A stretch of DNA of 64,000 bases, from assembly GCA_003020985.1 (NCBI GenBank), contig PXRM01000020.1, forward strand, positions 83,771-147,770, given 5' to 3'. The DNA is from Halobacteriales archaeon QS_4_70_19 (lineage in GTDB: Archaea > Halobacteriota > Halobacteria > Halobacteriales > Haloarculaceae). Below are positions 44,221 through 53,776 of this stretch, piece after piece (position 1 is the stretch's first letter; every line of letters starts with the position of its first letter). The notes beneath the pieces were generated by a model. It was not told the DNA's origin and made no database searches. It saw nothing but the letters and a program-made list of their open reading frames with translations. The translations under genes were made by a program, and so were the position numbers.

Positions 44221-44916
44221 TTAAGTGATATCGAGGTCGGCAATCTCGAAACGGGCGCCGCCGTCGGGGCGATCGGCGATTTCGATCGACCAGCCGTGGG
44301 CCTCGACGATCCCGTTGACGATGGCAAGGCCGCGGCGACGGCCGCCAGCGGGACGGGTGCGGGGTCGTCGATGGCCTGTCCCTCGCGGGCCAGCCGCAGC
44401 AGGTCCCCGATGAGGATGGCCATCCGTTCGAGCGAGGTCGCGACCGGCTCCACCTCGTCCCGGTCGATGTCCTCCTGCAGGGGGTCGACGTACCCCTCGG
44501 CCACGTTGAGCGGGTTCCGGAGGTCGTGGCTGACGACCGCGGTGAACGCCTCAAGACGCTCGTTCTGTTTCCCGAGTTCCCGCTCGCGGGCCTTCAGCTC
44601 CGAGACGTCCCGGATGGTCCCGAAGTAGTACGGGTTCCCCCCGAGGTTCCGGCGCGTCGTCACCGCGGAAACCGACACTCGCGTGTCCCCGTGCTCGTGG
44701 ACCGTCTCCGCGGTCCGGGTCTCCCCGTCCTCGAACGGGGCCCAGTAGTCGTCGAACCCGGTCGGGGTCGAACTCCCGGATGGGGTGGCCGATCAGGGTC
44801 TCGCGTTCGGCGTCCAGCATATCGGCGTCCGCGTCGTTGACGTAGATGTATCGCCCGTCCTCGCCGTAGACGCCGACCGCCGCCACCGACTGCTCGAACA
44901 TCTCTGCCCGGTCCAT
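44221..44916 (-). pseudogene. Remnant of a PAS-domain histidine kinase
   Basis: The reverse strand reads a PAS domain from MDRAEMFEQSVAAVGVYGED to IREFDPD, then must shift frame at about 44756-44763 to continue GFDDYWAPFEDGETRTAETV ... YYFGTIRDVSELK. The HisKA helix FTAVVSHDLRNPLN with the phospho-acceptor His is intact. The ATPase domain is cut: VPLAAVA runs, with another frame change, directly into GLAIVNGIVEAHGW and GGARFEIADLD. The N box and G1 box, about 80 residues, are missing. No active kinase can be made. Confidence 0.85.
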
Positions 44917-44971
44917 GGGGACAGTTCGCGTCGTCGTTGTAAAAACCAGGTGGCCGGTGGAGGGGGCCGAA

Positions 44972-45562
44972 TCAGTCGGCGGCGACCGGTTCGCCGTGCT
45001 GGATCTCGGTCCCGAGCAGGTCGAGGAACCCGGCGATCCACTCCGGATGGTCGGGCCACGCCTGCCCGGTGACGAGGTTCCGGTCCGTGACGACACCGTC
45101 GACCCACGAACAGCCCGCGGCCTCGACCTCGGCGCGGACTGCCGGGTACGCGGTCATCTCGTAGCCGTCGAGCACGTCCGCGGCGGCGAGGATCTGCGGG
45201 CCGTGGCACAGCGCGGCGACCGGCTTCTCCTCCTCGAAGAAGTGCTGGACCGTCTCCAGCACCTCGTCGTACGTTCGGAGGTACTCGGGAGCGCGCCCGC
45301 CCGGGACGACGAGGCCGTCGTAGTCGGCCGGGTCGACCTCGTTCATCGTGGCGGTCACCTCGAAGTCGTGTCCCCGCTCCTCCAGATACGTCTGGTCGCC
45401 GCGGAAGTCGTGAACGGCCGTCTTGACGCTGTCGCCGGTCTCCTTCTCGGGACAGACGGCGTGGACCTCGTGGCCCACGGCCTGGAGGGCCTGGAACGGG
45501 ACCATCGCCTCGTAATCCTCGACGAAGTCGCCGACGATCATCAGGAGCTGCTTGGATGTCAT
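44972..45562 (-). CDS. DJ-1/PfpI-family protein
   Basis: 196 residues. The nucleophile elbow is AALCHGPQ with Cys119, next to His120, and Glu in MIVGDFVEDYEA completes the family triad. The VVPGGRAPEYLR strand is conserved. Members act as glyoxalase III/deglycase or stress chaperones. It is divergently placed to the MBL-fold gene and just upstream of the decayed kinase on the same strand. Confidence 0.9.
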   Translation of the reverse strand: MTSKQLLMIVGDFVEDYEAMVPFQALQAVGHEVHAVCPEKETGDSVKTAVHDFRGDQTYLEERGHDFEVTATMNEVDPADYDGLVVPGGRAPEYLRTYDEVLETVQHFFEEEKPVAALCHGPQILAAADVLDGYEMTAYPAVRAEVEAAGCSWVDGVVTDRNLVTGQAWPDHPEWIAGFLDLLGTEIQHGEPVAAD

Positions 45563-45699
45563 CTGATGTCACGCACCTATCGGTGCGCGCGGGCCGTCGT
45601 CCAGAGCAGGCATAAACGTTGATTCCGGGTGGAGGAAACGCAACACGTGTCCGATTCCCGACCACACCGCTTTTGCGCCGTTCGGGTGACGGGACACCC

Positions 45700-46476
45700 A
45701 TGCAGGTGACCTTCCTCGGGACGGGGAGCGCGATGCCGACCGGCGACCGGATGCAGACCGGGTTGCTGGTCGACGCGGACGGTGATGCCGGACCGCTGCT
45801 GGTCGACTGTGGCAGCGGTGCGCTCCACTCGCTGGCCGCCACCGAGACGGGCTACGAGGGCGTCGACACCGTCCTCCTCAGCCACCACCACCTCGACCAC
45901 GTCGCGGACCTGCTGCCGCTGATGAAGGCCCGCTGGTTGGCCGGTGCCGAGTCGTTGCGCGTCGTCGGTCCCCCGGGGACGGGCGAGCTCGTCGAGGGGC
46001 TGCTGGACGTCCACGACTACATGCAGGACCGGCTTGATCTCCGGCTGCGCGAGGTGACGCCGGACGAGGCACCGTTCGACCTGGCGGGCTTCTCCGTCGA
46101 CGCGATGGAGACGGTCCACTCGATGTACTGCCACGCCTACCGCTTCAGGGCGGCCGACGGGGAGGCCTCCGACGAGGCTCCCACCTTCACCTTCTCCGGC
46201 GACTCGGAGGCCATCGACCGCCTCGCGAGGTTCGCCGACGGGTCGGCCGTCCTCGCGCACGACTGCTCGTTCCCCGACGAGGTGGACGTGGACAACCACC
46301 CGACCCCGGCGACGCTGGGTGAGACGCTCGCCGGCCACGACTACGGGACCGTCTACCTGACCCACCTCTACCCGCACACGGTCGGGAAGGAGGAGGAGAT
46401 GCTGGCGTCGCTGCGCGAGGCGTACAACGGCGAGGTGCGGTTCGCGGAGGACGGCCTGACCGTGGACGTGGCGTGA
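45700..46476 (+). CDS. Metallo-beta-lactamase-fold hydrolase, RNase Z-like
   Basis: 258 residues from ATG 45700, with gcttttgcg at -28. It opens VTFLGTGSAMPTGDR, as in RNase Z/phosphodiesterase members, and has LLSHHHLDHVADLLPL as the main zinc motif. HSMYCHAYRF, FTFSGDSEAID and YLTHLYPH hold the remaining ligands. It lacks the flexible exosite arm of true tRNase Z, so a cyclic phosphodiesterase or arylsulfatase-like role is more likely. Confidence 0.88.
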   Translation: MQVTFLGTGSAMPTGDRMQTGLLVDADGDAGPLLVDCGSGALHSLAATETGYEGVDTVLLSHHHLDHVADLLPLMKARWLAGAESLRVVGPPGTGELVEGLLDVHDYMQDRLDLRLREVTPDEAPFDLAGFSVDAMETVHSMYCHAYRFRAADGEASDEAPTFTFSGDSEAIDRLARFADGSAVLAHDCSFPDEVDVDNHPTPATLGETLAGHDYGTVYLTHLYPHTVGKEEEMLASLREAYNGEVRFAEDGLTVDVA

Positions 46477-46510
46477 CGGCGGGCCCCCGTCCGTTCCGTG
46501 GCTGTGACCG

Positions 46511-47578
46511 TCAGTCGATGCGGTAGCGCAGCAGCGCGGCGACGCCACCCAGGTTCTTCAACTGCTGCCCGGGGTCGAACTCGTTGGAGAACACCGTCAC
46601 TGAGCCGCCCTTCTGCTCCACCGTCTCTACGAGGTCGTTGGCGTCCACGTCCCAGTCGCCCTCCCCCGCCCGCTCGGCGCGGAGCCGTTCGTCGAGGATG
46701 AGCAGTTCGTCGACGGCGCCGAACTCGGCTGCCTCCATCACGTTCCCGATGCCGTAGGCGGCCTCGTGGCCCTCGCCGATGCGTTCCATCAGCTCGTCGA
46801 TGTAGCTGGCCTCCTCCGCGATGCGGGTCTCGGCCTGTACCTCGTCGACCGCGCCGCGCTTCAGCACCTCGTGGACGCCCCGGTCGCCGACGCCGGAGGT
46901 GTCCACCGTCGTGACGAGGTCGGCCACCTCGGGTGCCTCCTCCTCGACGTACTCCAGGGCGTCCTGCTTCGTGAAGCCGGGCCCGGCGAGGATGATGGCG
47001 TCCACGTGCATCCGCGAGAGCACGTCGGTCAACTCGGCGAACAGCTGTGTCCGGGGCTGGGCGTACTCCCCCTTGCCCGTCGTCGCCGTGATGGAGGCCC
47101 GCTCGTCGACCCCGTACTGTGCGACCGTGTGGACGTAGGCCTCCCCCTCCTCGACGGTGGCGATGGCGACGTCCGGGTTCTCGGCGGCCTCGACGGCCTC
47201 CTGCAGGCGTTCGAGCTGGTCGGTCTTCCAGCGCTTCGTGATCTCGATCTCCGTGCGCTCCTCGACGTTGAGCGTGTGGTGGAGCCCGAGCTGGTCCTCG
47301 CGCGAGCAGTCGACGATGGCGCCGCCGACCCGGAGGCGGTTGGCGAACTTCGCGAACTCCACGTCGTCGACCTCGACGGTGACGTACATGTGCTCGCGCT
47401 CGCCGCCGGTGTCGCGCATCTGGTCGTCGTTGCGCTGGATGCGGCGTGTCGTGTCCCCCCCGACCTCGTCGCCCGGTTCGATGACGTAGGTGAGGTGCCA
47501 GAGGTCGTCCAGGCTCTCGGGGACCACCTCGATCCGCTCGCGGCCCTCCCCGACGGCCTGCCGGTCGGCGATGCGCAT
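46511..47578 (-). CDS. pelA: Pelota (Dom34-like) mRNA surveillance protein
   Basis: 355 residues from ATG 47578, after an in-frame upstream stretch without homology. The three eRF1-like domains are present: an Sm-like N-terminal domain ([17 protein letters not shown]), a central domain with [18 protein letters not shown], and the C-terminal eL30-like domain ([23 protein letters not shown]). It lacks the GGQ loop of release factors, as expected. It recognises stalled ribosomes with aEF1A/aABCE1. The NFACT/Rqc2 gene lies 0.8 kb away on the same strand. Confidence 0.95.
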   Translation of the reverse strand: MRIADRQAVGEGRERIEVVPESLDDLWHLTYVIEPGDEVGGDTTRRIQRNDDQMRDTGGEREHMYVTVEVDDVEFAKFANRLRVGGAIVDCSREDQLGLHHTLNVEERTEIEITKRWKTDQLERLQEAVEAAENPDVAIATVEEGEAYVHTVAQYGVDERASITATTGKGEYAQPRTQLFAELTDVLSRMHVDAIILAGPGFTKQDALEYVEEEAPEVADLVTTVDTSGVGDRGVHEVLKRGAVDEVQAETRIAEEASYIDELMERIGEGHEAAYGIGNVMEAAEFGAVDELLILDERLRAERAGEGDWDVDANDLVETVEQKGGSVTVFSNEFDPGQQLKNLGGVAALLRYRID

Positions 47579-47772
47579 ACCGGTGCTGGACCGGCGGCAG
47601 GCAAAGGCCCTACTGTTCGTCGGTGGGGCTACAGGAGGCTCGAAGTGAGTACCGCTGCCGGCCACAGACGGAGGTTATTAACAAAATAATGGAATTGTCT
47701 GCGTGAGAAATGGCTATCAACTGATATAACCGTGATATAGGCGGACGATGGACGAAAGTTGCGAAAGCACGA

Positions 47773-48349
47773 TTACGCTGCCGGTCGGCCTACCGGCTCC
47801 GGGCCGTTCTCCTCGGCGGCTGGCTCGATGATGCCGACGGTGCCGCCGTACAGGTAGTAGCCGGCGACCGTGGCGTCGAACGTCAGGAACGGGGCGACGA
47901 GGGCTCCGACGCCGGTCGCGCTCAGGGCACCGGAGATGACGCCACCGATGACAAGCACGCCGGGACCGACGAGCCACCGGGTCGCGTATTTCCGGGTCGT
48001 CACGGGCGCACGCATCCGACCGAAGTCGACCGCGTCGCCCAGCCGATCCGAGACGGCCACGAACGTCAGTGTCGCGGGCAGCAGGTAGTAGGCGACCGGG
48101 AACGGGACGCTGGCGAGCGCGAGGCCGCCGACGAACTGTTTCAGCCCGTCGACGAACAGGGTCCTCCAGTCGTCGAAGACGGGGGCGGTCTCGGTCTCCG
48201 GGTCGGCCGCGGCGTCGCGGAGCGCGCTCCCTAGCCGACGACGAGGAACACGGGGACGAGCAGGAAGGAGAGCGGGCTCGGGACGCCGCCGATGGCGGTC
48301 GTGGTCCAGCTCTTCTCGCTCTCACGGGGGTAGCTGATTGCTGATAGGG
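47773..48349 (-). pseudogene. Broken DUF4013 membrane protein gene
   Basis: The first part reads ISYPRESEKSWTTTAIGGVP and SPLSFLLVPVFLVVG, the typical DUF4013 opening, then meets a TAG at 48231-48233. In another frame it resumes as LRDAAADPETETAPVFDDW, then TLFVDGLKQFVGGLALAS and several membrane helices to a stop at 47773. No start codon lies before the opening motif without running into the NFACT gene. The gene thus lacks a start and carries one frameshift. Intact relatives are multi-pass membrane proteins of unknown role. Confidence 0.75.
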
Positions 48350-50521
48350 TCAGTCGTCGACCATCGTCGAGCCGCCGGGCGGGCAGAACTCCTGGACCCG
48401 GTCGGCGCTGGCCACCTTCCGGACGAACGACTGGTCGGCGAACCGCTCGCGGAACTCCCGGTAGATCATCTTCGCGATGTCGTTCTGGGCGTACCGGCCG
48501 GGTTCGAGCCGGACGCTCGTGACCGCCCGCTCCTCGACGGGGGCGGGGGGCCCCCCGATGACCCGCGACTCGGGTTCGATCCGGATGCCGACCGCCACCT
48601 CCGCCTCGACGTCCTCGAAGTAGGTCCGGTCGCCCCGCACCGCGAACCCGCCCTTCTCCAGGTACTCGCCGGACTCGGGGGTCTTCGACACCTGGTCCGG
48701 CGAGACCATGTAGGCGTCCCCGGCGAAGCGGCCGTCCTTCCAGACGGAGGAGTAGGCGACGGCGAACTGCGCAGCCTCCCGCCGCGAGCGGTCGGGGATG
48801 TCCACGTCCGTCGCGGCCTCGCTGGGCCCGGTCGCCTTGAGGACCGTCACCGGCCCGCCGTGGGCCTGCGTGTGGAAGAACAGGTCCCCGCGGTCCATGT
48901 ACTTCTTGACGAGTTCCTCGTTCTGGTCGGCGTTGCGCCCGCCGATGACGAGAAAGCCGTCGGAGGTGTGGAACCAGCGGAACCGCTCGTACCACTGCTC
49001 GTCGCTCCGGACGGAGATGGAACTGCGGTCGAGCCAGGCCTCGTCGCTGACCGCCTCCTCGCCGTCCTCGTCGTCGGGCTCGTCCTCGTCGCGGGCCTCC
49101 CACTCCTCGCGGCGCTGCTTCACCGCCTCGAGGTCCTCGCGCGTGTCCTCGATGGCCGCGAGCGCGCCCTCCTTCTTCTCCTCGATTCGCTTGGCCCCCG
49201 TGTAGAGCCGGTCGGCGTTCTTCTCTACGCCGTCCCGGGGGTCCAGCTCGATCCGGTGGTCCTCGACCGCGAGCGTGACGGTCCCCTCGGCCCCGTCTAC
49301 GGCGACGACGGCCTCGGCCGCAGGGATGCCCTGCTCGGCGCCCTCGGCGAACCGCTCCTCGATGCCGTCCCAGGAGCGGTCGGCCTCGCGGGCCTCGCGG
49401 ACTGTCGACAGCACGTCGTCCACGAGGTCGTAGTTGGCGTAGAGGAGTTCGGCCTTCTCGCGCTCCTGCCGGGCCTCCTGCTCGAACTCCTCGATGGCGC
49501 CCTCCTGCTGCTCGATGATGCGCTCGTGCTTGGCGATCTCCGACTCGAAGTCCGGCCGGTCACGGCCGCCGCCCCCGCCGCCCGCCTCGCCGACGGACTC
49601 GTGCTCCAGCCGGTGGAAGTAGTCCGCCAGCGCGTCGTTGAACGAGTCGAACGCCTCCGCGTGGAGGCCGGCGGCCTCGCGCTCCTCCATCGGAACCGGC
49701 GTCACGTCGACGACCCGCCGCGGCGCCTCGTCGCTCTCCTCCCCGTCGTCACCGTCCCCCTCGACCTCGACGGTCTCGGTGTACACCCGCGGGTCGAGGT
49801 CGCCCTCCTTGATGCGGGTGCGGAGCCGGTCCCAGGCGTCGTAGAGGGCGTCGTACTGCTCGCGCTCGGCCGCGGCGATGTCCTTCACCTTCTCGACGCC
49901 CGCCCGGCGGCAGAGCTCCTCGGCCCAGAGGCCGCCGAAGTTGAGCTGGGTGGCGAGGGTGCGGACGAGGTCGGTGTCGGACTGGTCCATCCGGCGGGCG
50001 AACGACTCGCGGTCGGCCTCAAGCGGGTCGAACCGGCTGTCCGGGAACTCGTAGTCCGACCCCGGCGCGACGGTCCGGGACTTCAGCCGGACGGTGTCGA
50101 GCGAGGAGATGACCTCGCGCTCCGCGTCGAGGACGGCCACGTTACCGTCGCCGAACAGCTCGAAGACCAGGGTCGTGTTCCCGTCCTCGCGCTCGAACTC
50201 CACGGTGAGGATGCGGTCGAACTCGAACTGGGCCACGTCGACGAGGTCGGCCCCGGAGAGCCGGTTGCGCAGCATCATCGCGAAGTCGGGCGGCCGTCCC
50301 GGCGCGTCCGGGACGCGGTCCGGGTCGACGAGGTGGACCCGTTTGGGGTCGCGCACCTCGGCCAGTAGCTCCAGCCGCCCGACGTCGAAGTCACGTAGCT
50401 TCAGCCGGACGAGGTCGTCCTCGTAGAGGTAGGCCTTGTCCAGCTTGGCGCCCCGGTAGGTCCGGAGTTCGCGGACCAGCGCCGCGCAGTCCACGCTGGT
50501 CAGGGCGCGTTTCTGCTCCAT
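48350..50521 (-). CDS. NFACT-family protein (Rqc2/RqcH-like, fibronectin-binding A family)
   Basis: 723 residues from ATG 50521. The NFACT-N domain starts LTSVDCAALVRELRTYRGAK with PPDFAMMLRNRL. A long coiled coil (about 340-520) is followed by the NFACT-R domain: WYERFRWFHTSDGFLVIGGRNADQNEELVKKY, then FHTQAHGGPVTVLK and SSVWKDG. Such proteins bind stalled 50S-peptidyl-tRNA and can direct C-terminal tailing. It sits beside pelota, so the locus probably serves ribosome rescue. The stop lies inside the remnant DUF4013 region. Confidence 0.93.
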   Translation of the reverse strand: MEQKRALTSVDCAALVRELRTYRGAKLDKAYLYEDDLVRLKLRDFDVGRLELLAEVRDPKRVHLVDPDRVPDAPGRPPDFAMMLRNRLSGADLVDVAQFEFDRILTVEFEREDGNTTLVFELFGDGNVAVLDAEREVISSLDTVRLKSRTVAPGSDYEFPDSRFDPLEADRESFARRMDQSDTDLVRTLATQLNFGGLWAEELCRRAGVEKVKDIAAAEREQYDALYDAWDRLRTRIKEGDLDPRVYTETVEVEGDGDDGEESDEAPRRVVDVTPVPMEEREAAGLHAEAFDSFNDALADYFHRLEHESVGEAGGGGGGRDRPDFESEIAKHERIIEQQEGAIEEFEQEARQEREKAELLYANYDLVDDVLSTVREAREADRSWDGIEERFAEGAEQGIPAAEAVVAVDGAEGTVTLAVEDHRIELDPRDGVEKNADRLYTGAKRIEEKKEGALAAIEDTREDLEAVKQRREEWEARDEDEPDDEDGEEAVSDEAWLDRSSISVRSDEQWYERFRWFHTSDGFLVIGGRNADQNEELVKKYMDRGDLFFHTQAHGGPVTVLKATGPSEAATDVDIPDRSRREAAQFAVAYSSVWKDGRFAGDAYMVSPDQVSKTPESGEYLEKGGFAVRGDRTYFEDVEAEVAVGIRIEPESRVIGGPPAPVEERAVTSVRLEPGRYAQNDIAKMIYREFRERFADQSFVRKVASADRVQEFCPPGGSTMVDD

Positions 50522-50744
50522 GTCCCGAGTGTGGCGGTCCACCGGATATGCGTGTCGGGTCCCGACGAGGACCGGGTCGACGGCCGACTCCCGTCTCGGG
50601 ACTACCGATGCGTGCGGTGGCCCTGCCGTCGGTCCCGGTCCCCCGCCCGATGGGAGTCCCGCCACGAGCACCGGTCTCGGACTAAAAAACCCGCAGTTGA
50701 CAGGCAGTAACGATACACCCGATGGCTCCGACCGTCCGGTTGCC

Positions 50745-50999
50745 ATGGCGGACAAGGAAAACGTTCGACAGCAGTTCCGTGAAGCGTTCGAGGGTGCCGA
50801 CTACCCTGTCAACAGCCCGATGGACCTCGTTCCGGCCCTGCCGAACGGCCCGGGGACGACGTTCGAGATCGGTGACGAGACCATCACGGCGATGGAGCTC
50901 AACCAGGAGGCCTCCGGCGAGGCCGACTACCCCTACGAGACCGTCGACGAGCTCGTCGACGACCTCGTCCAGGGGATGGAAGAGCGCGACTACTTCTAG
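50745..50999 (+). CDS. MTH865-family small protein
   Basis: 84 residues. EAFEGADYPVNSPMDLVPALPNGPGTTFE and YPYETVDELVDDLVQGM match the small EF-hand-like MTH865 family, whose member from a methanogen has a helical fold. The function is not known. It is monocistronic, between the divergent NFACT gene and the acyl-CoA ligase, with a TATA-like aacgatac at about -27. Confidence 0.83.
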   Translation: MADKENVRQQFREAFEGADYPVNSPMDLVPALPNGPGTTFEIGDETITAMELNQEASGEADYPYETVDELVDDLVQGMEERDYF

Positions 51000-51160
51000 A
51001 CCCGCACCCGTCCCGAGTGCGGTCCTCTCGCCCGGCCCGTTCGCAGTGACTTCGCTTCGCTCACTACCCGTTCAGTGGTCGGTAGCGGCCTCGCTGGCGG
51101 TGAATCGGATGTTCGAACCGTTAGACATAGGGGCCGCGCCGAGACACTCTCCGCGTACGG

Positions 51161-53173
51161 ATGCAGAACCTGGACGGGACCATCGGGCGCGGGCGGGGAG
51201 TACCGGACTGGCTACGGGCCGAACGCGAGTACGACGACGAGGTCATCGGCGACGACACGCTGGGCGAGATGTTCGTCGCGAGCGCGCGCCGGAACGGCGA
51301 CCGGGACGCGCAGTGGTACAAGGGCGGCATCTACGACCGGACGATGGCCGGCGTCGCCTACCCGGAGGCGCTCGCGGGCGAGTTCGCCTCCCTCACGTAC
51401 GCGGACGTGCTGGACGTCGTCCAGACGCTGTCGGCGGGCTTCGTCGACATCGGCGTCGAGCACGGCGACCGGATCGGGATGTTCGCCAACACGCGGATGG
51501 AGTGGGCCCAGTCGGACTTCGCGCTGCTGTCGGCCGGCGCCACCGTCACGACGGTCTACACGGAGTCCGAGCCGCCCCGGGTGCAGTACCTGCTGGGCGA
51601 CCCCGGGGCGACGGGCGTGGTCTGTGAGAACCGCGAACTGCTGGAGCGGGTCGTCGCGGTGGAGGACGAACTGGAGCTGGAGTTCGCTGTCGTGATGGAC
51701 GCGTTCGAGGCTCCCGAGACCGACCTCGACGTGTACACGCTCGCGGACGTCTACGAGCGCGGTCGGGAGCAGTTCGACGAGGACGCCTTCCAGGAGCGGC
51801 TCGACGCCTGCGAACCCGACGACCTCGCGTCGCTGGTCTACACCTCCGGCACCACCGGTGACCCGAAGGGTGTCAAGCTGACCCACGGCAACTTCCGCGC
51901 GAACGTCAATCAGGTCCGCAAACGGTTCGGCCCCCGGCCGGACAAGGCCCCCGACACGCCCGTCATCGACGAGGAGACCCGTACCCTCTCGTTCCTGCCG
52001 CTGGCGCACGTCTTCGAGCGGCTGGCGGGGCACTTCTCCATGTTCGCGGCCGGCGGCTGCGTGGCGTACGCCGAATCTCCGGACACCGTCTCCGAGGACC
52101 TCGAGAGGATTCAGCCCTCGGGGGCGACGAGCGTCCCCCGGGTGTACGAGCGCATCTTCGACCAGATGCGGGAGGAGGCCTCCGGGTCGGACGTGGCCGA
52201 ACGCATCTTCCAGTGGTCGCTGGACGTCGCCCGCGACTACGGCCGCATCAAGCGCGACCCCGACGAGGAGCCCTCGCTCGGGCTCCGTGCCAGGCACGCC
52301 GTCGCCGACAGGCTGGTCTACAGTAGCGTCCGGGAGGGTGTCGGCGGCCGCATCGACTCGTTCATCTCCGGCGGCGGCTCGCTGTCGAAGGAGCTGGCCC
52401 GGGTGTTCGACGGGATGGGCATCCCCATCAACGAGGGGTACGGCCTGACGGAGACCTCGCCCGTCGTCTCCAGCAACCCCGCGGAGGCGCCAAAGCACGG
52501 CACGCTCGGGCCTGCGGTCGTGGGGTGTGAGGTGATGGTCGACGAGTCCGTCGTCAGCCAGGAGCGCCGCGAGAACGCCGACGGCATCGTCGGCGAGCTG
52601 CTGGTCCGTGGCCCGAACGTGACCGAGGGGTACTGGAACAAGCCCCAGGCGACCGAGGACGCGTTCACCGAGGCAGAGGACGGCGGCGACCCGTGGTTCC
52701 GCACGGGCGACATCATCACCATCGACGAGGACGGCTACCTCGTCTACACGGACCGGCTGAAGACGCTGGTCGTACTGGACACGGGGAAGAACGTCGCTCC
52801 GCAGCCCATCGAGGACGAGTTCTCCACCTCCGAGCGCGCCGAGCAGGTGATGGTCGTCGGCGACGACGAGAAGTTCATCGGCGCGCTCATCGTCCCGAAC
52901 TTCGAGCAGGTCCGGAAGTGGGCCGAGAAGGAGGCCATCGACCTGCCCGACGACCCCGAGGGAATCTGCGACGACGAGCGCGTCCAGGAGTACATCCAGG
53001 AGGAGATCGACCGCGTCAACGCCGAGTTCCCGAAGCACTCCCGAATCAAGGCGTTCGAGCTCGTCCCGGTCGAGTGGACCGCGGAGAACGACTATCTGAC
53101 CCCATCGATGAAGAAGAAGCGACGCGACATCCGCGAAGGCTTCCGGGACTACATCGACCGCATCTACGAGTAG
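51161..53173 (+). CDS. Long-chain acyl-CoA synthetase (AMP-forming)
   Basis: 670 residues of the ANL superfamily. The P-loop YTSGTTGDPKGVKLTHGN (from about residue 226), the adenylate motif INEGYGLTETSP and the hinge TGDIITIDEDGYL with DRLKTL are all present. The N-terminal region and the NFEQVRKWAEKE insertion resemble bacterial FadD15-like long-chain ligases. It activates fatty acids to acyl-CoA, though haloarchaeal membranes use isoprenoids; substrates could be short or medium acids. Confidence 0.93.
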   Translation: MQNLDGTIGRGRGVPDWLRAEREYDDEVIGDDTLGEMFVASARRNGDRDAQWYKGGIYDRTMAGVAYPEALAGEFASLTYADVLDVVQTLSAGFVDIGVEHGDRIGMFANTRMEWAQSDFALLSAGATVTTVYTESEPPRVQYLLGDPGATGVVCENRELLERVVAVEDELELEFAVVMDAFEAPETDLDVYTLADVYERGREQFDEDAFQERLDACEPDDLASLVYTSGTTGDPKGVKLTHGNFRANVNQVRKRFGPRPDKAPDTPVIDEETRTLSFLPLAHVFERLAGHFSMFAAGGCVAYAESPDTVSEDLERIQPSGATSVPRVYERIFDQMREEASGSDVAERIFQWSLDVARDYGRIKRDPDEEPSLGLRARHAVADRLVYSSVREGVGGRIDSFISGGGSLSKELARVFDGMGIPINEGYGLTETSPVVSSNPAEAPKHGTLGPAVVGCEVMVDESVVSQERRENADGIVGELLVRGPNVTEGYWNKPQATEDAFTEAEDGGDPWFRTGDIITIDEDGYLVYTDRLKTLVVLDTGKNVAPQPIEDEFSTSERAEQVMVVGDDEKFIGALIVPNFEQVRKWAEKEAIDLPDDPEGICDDERVQEYIQEEIDRVNAEFPKHSRIKAFELVPVEWTAENDYLTPSMKKKRRDIREGFRDYIDRIYE

Positions 53174-53245
53174 CTCCCGCGACCCCGACGGCGTCGCTAC
53201 CGGGCGGTCGGCGAACACGAGAAGGTGGCACACCGCACGCGCGCC

Positions 53246-53449
53246 TCACGCGTTGTTCATCCGTACCGTACGTTCCTCGCCACAGGCGACACAGGTGGCG
53301 ACCCGGTACGGCTCCCGGGAGAACTCCGCGTTCTCGGTCTTCGTGCTCTCGGTCCGGATTTCGACGGAGACGCGGTGAGCCGTCTCGCGGTCGCAGGCCG
53401 TGCACTCCTCGACCATGTCGGCGTCGTTGGACTGGGCGTTCACTGCCAT
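53246..53449 (-). CDS. DUF7835-like putative zinc beta-ribbon protein
   Basis: 67 residues from ATG 53449, with a GTG three bases upstream. Two CxxC pairs (EECTACDRE and ATCVACGEE) flank ETAHRVSVEIRTESTK and NAEFSREPYRV, and it ends RMNNA. This is the haloarchaeal DUF7835 layout as I recall it. The zinc ribbon may bind nucleic acid or a translation partner. Confidence 0.83.
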   Translation of the reverse strand: MAVNAQSNDADMVEECTACDRETAHRVSVEIRTESTKTENAEFSREPYRVATCVACGEERTVRMNNA

Positions 53450-53776
53450 CACCTGTGTACAGGCCCGACACCGTCGTAAGAACCCCCGAAGGTTGGGTCC
53501 CGTTCGTACCGTTCACGCCAGTCTGAGGGCCTCTGACCGCGGATCGCTGCTGTGAGTACACGAGAGGGTTACAGGCCGCCGATGCCCGACCATTCCATCC
53601 GTTCAATCCCTTGAACGGCCAACAGAGTTATATAGTTGAATCGACCCTCCGCTCAGCTACCCTGCCGTACTTCGGGTCGGTCGTGTAGCTATCAGACCGC
53701 GGCGGCCAGCCGGTCGGGCCGGGCGGCGGTGGTGCCACGTCGGGAGACTGATACCGCTCGTGGCCCACCGGCCGGT
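53450..53776. other. Intergenic region with a perfect hairpin and an isolated TATA box
   Basis: No gene is supported in these 327 bases. The notable part is ccgttcaa-tccc-ttgaacgg at 53599-53618 followed by gttatatag at 53627-53635. That layout suggests an activator site next to a promoter, whose start would fall near 53657, about 120 bases before the HIT gene. A weaker gataccg lies at -26 of that gene. Confidence 0.5.
53599..53618. repeat. Perfect 8-base inverted repeat with 4-base loop
   Basis: ccgttcaa (53599-53606) and ttgaacgg (53611-53618) are exact reverse complements. The repeat sits just upstream of the TATA-like element at 53627, where archaeal activators usually bind. Confidence 0.55.

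Noticed and set aside
48338-50368. A 676-codon plus-strand open frame
   Set aside because: It is the antisense of the NFACT gene, with a leucine/valine-rich low-complexity composition.
51045-51065. Palindrome agtga...tcact around cttcgcttcg
   Set aside because: Similar palindromes are common between haloarchaeal genes and nothing here marks this one as special.
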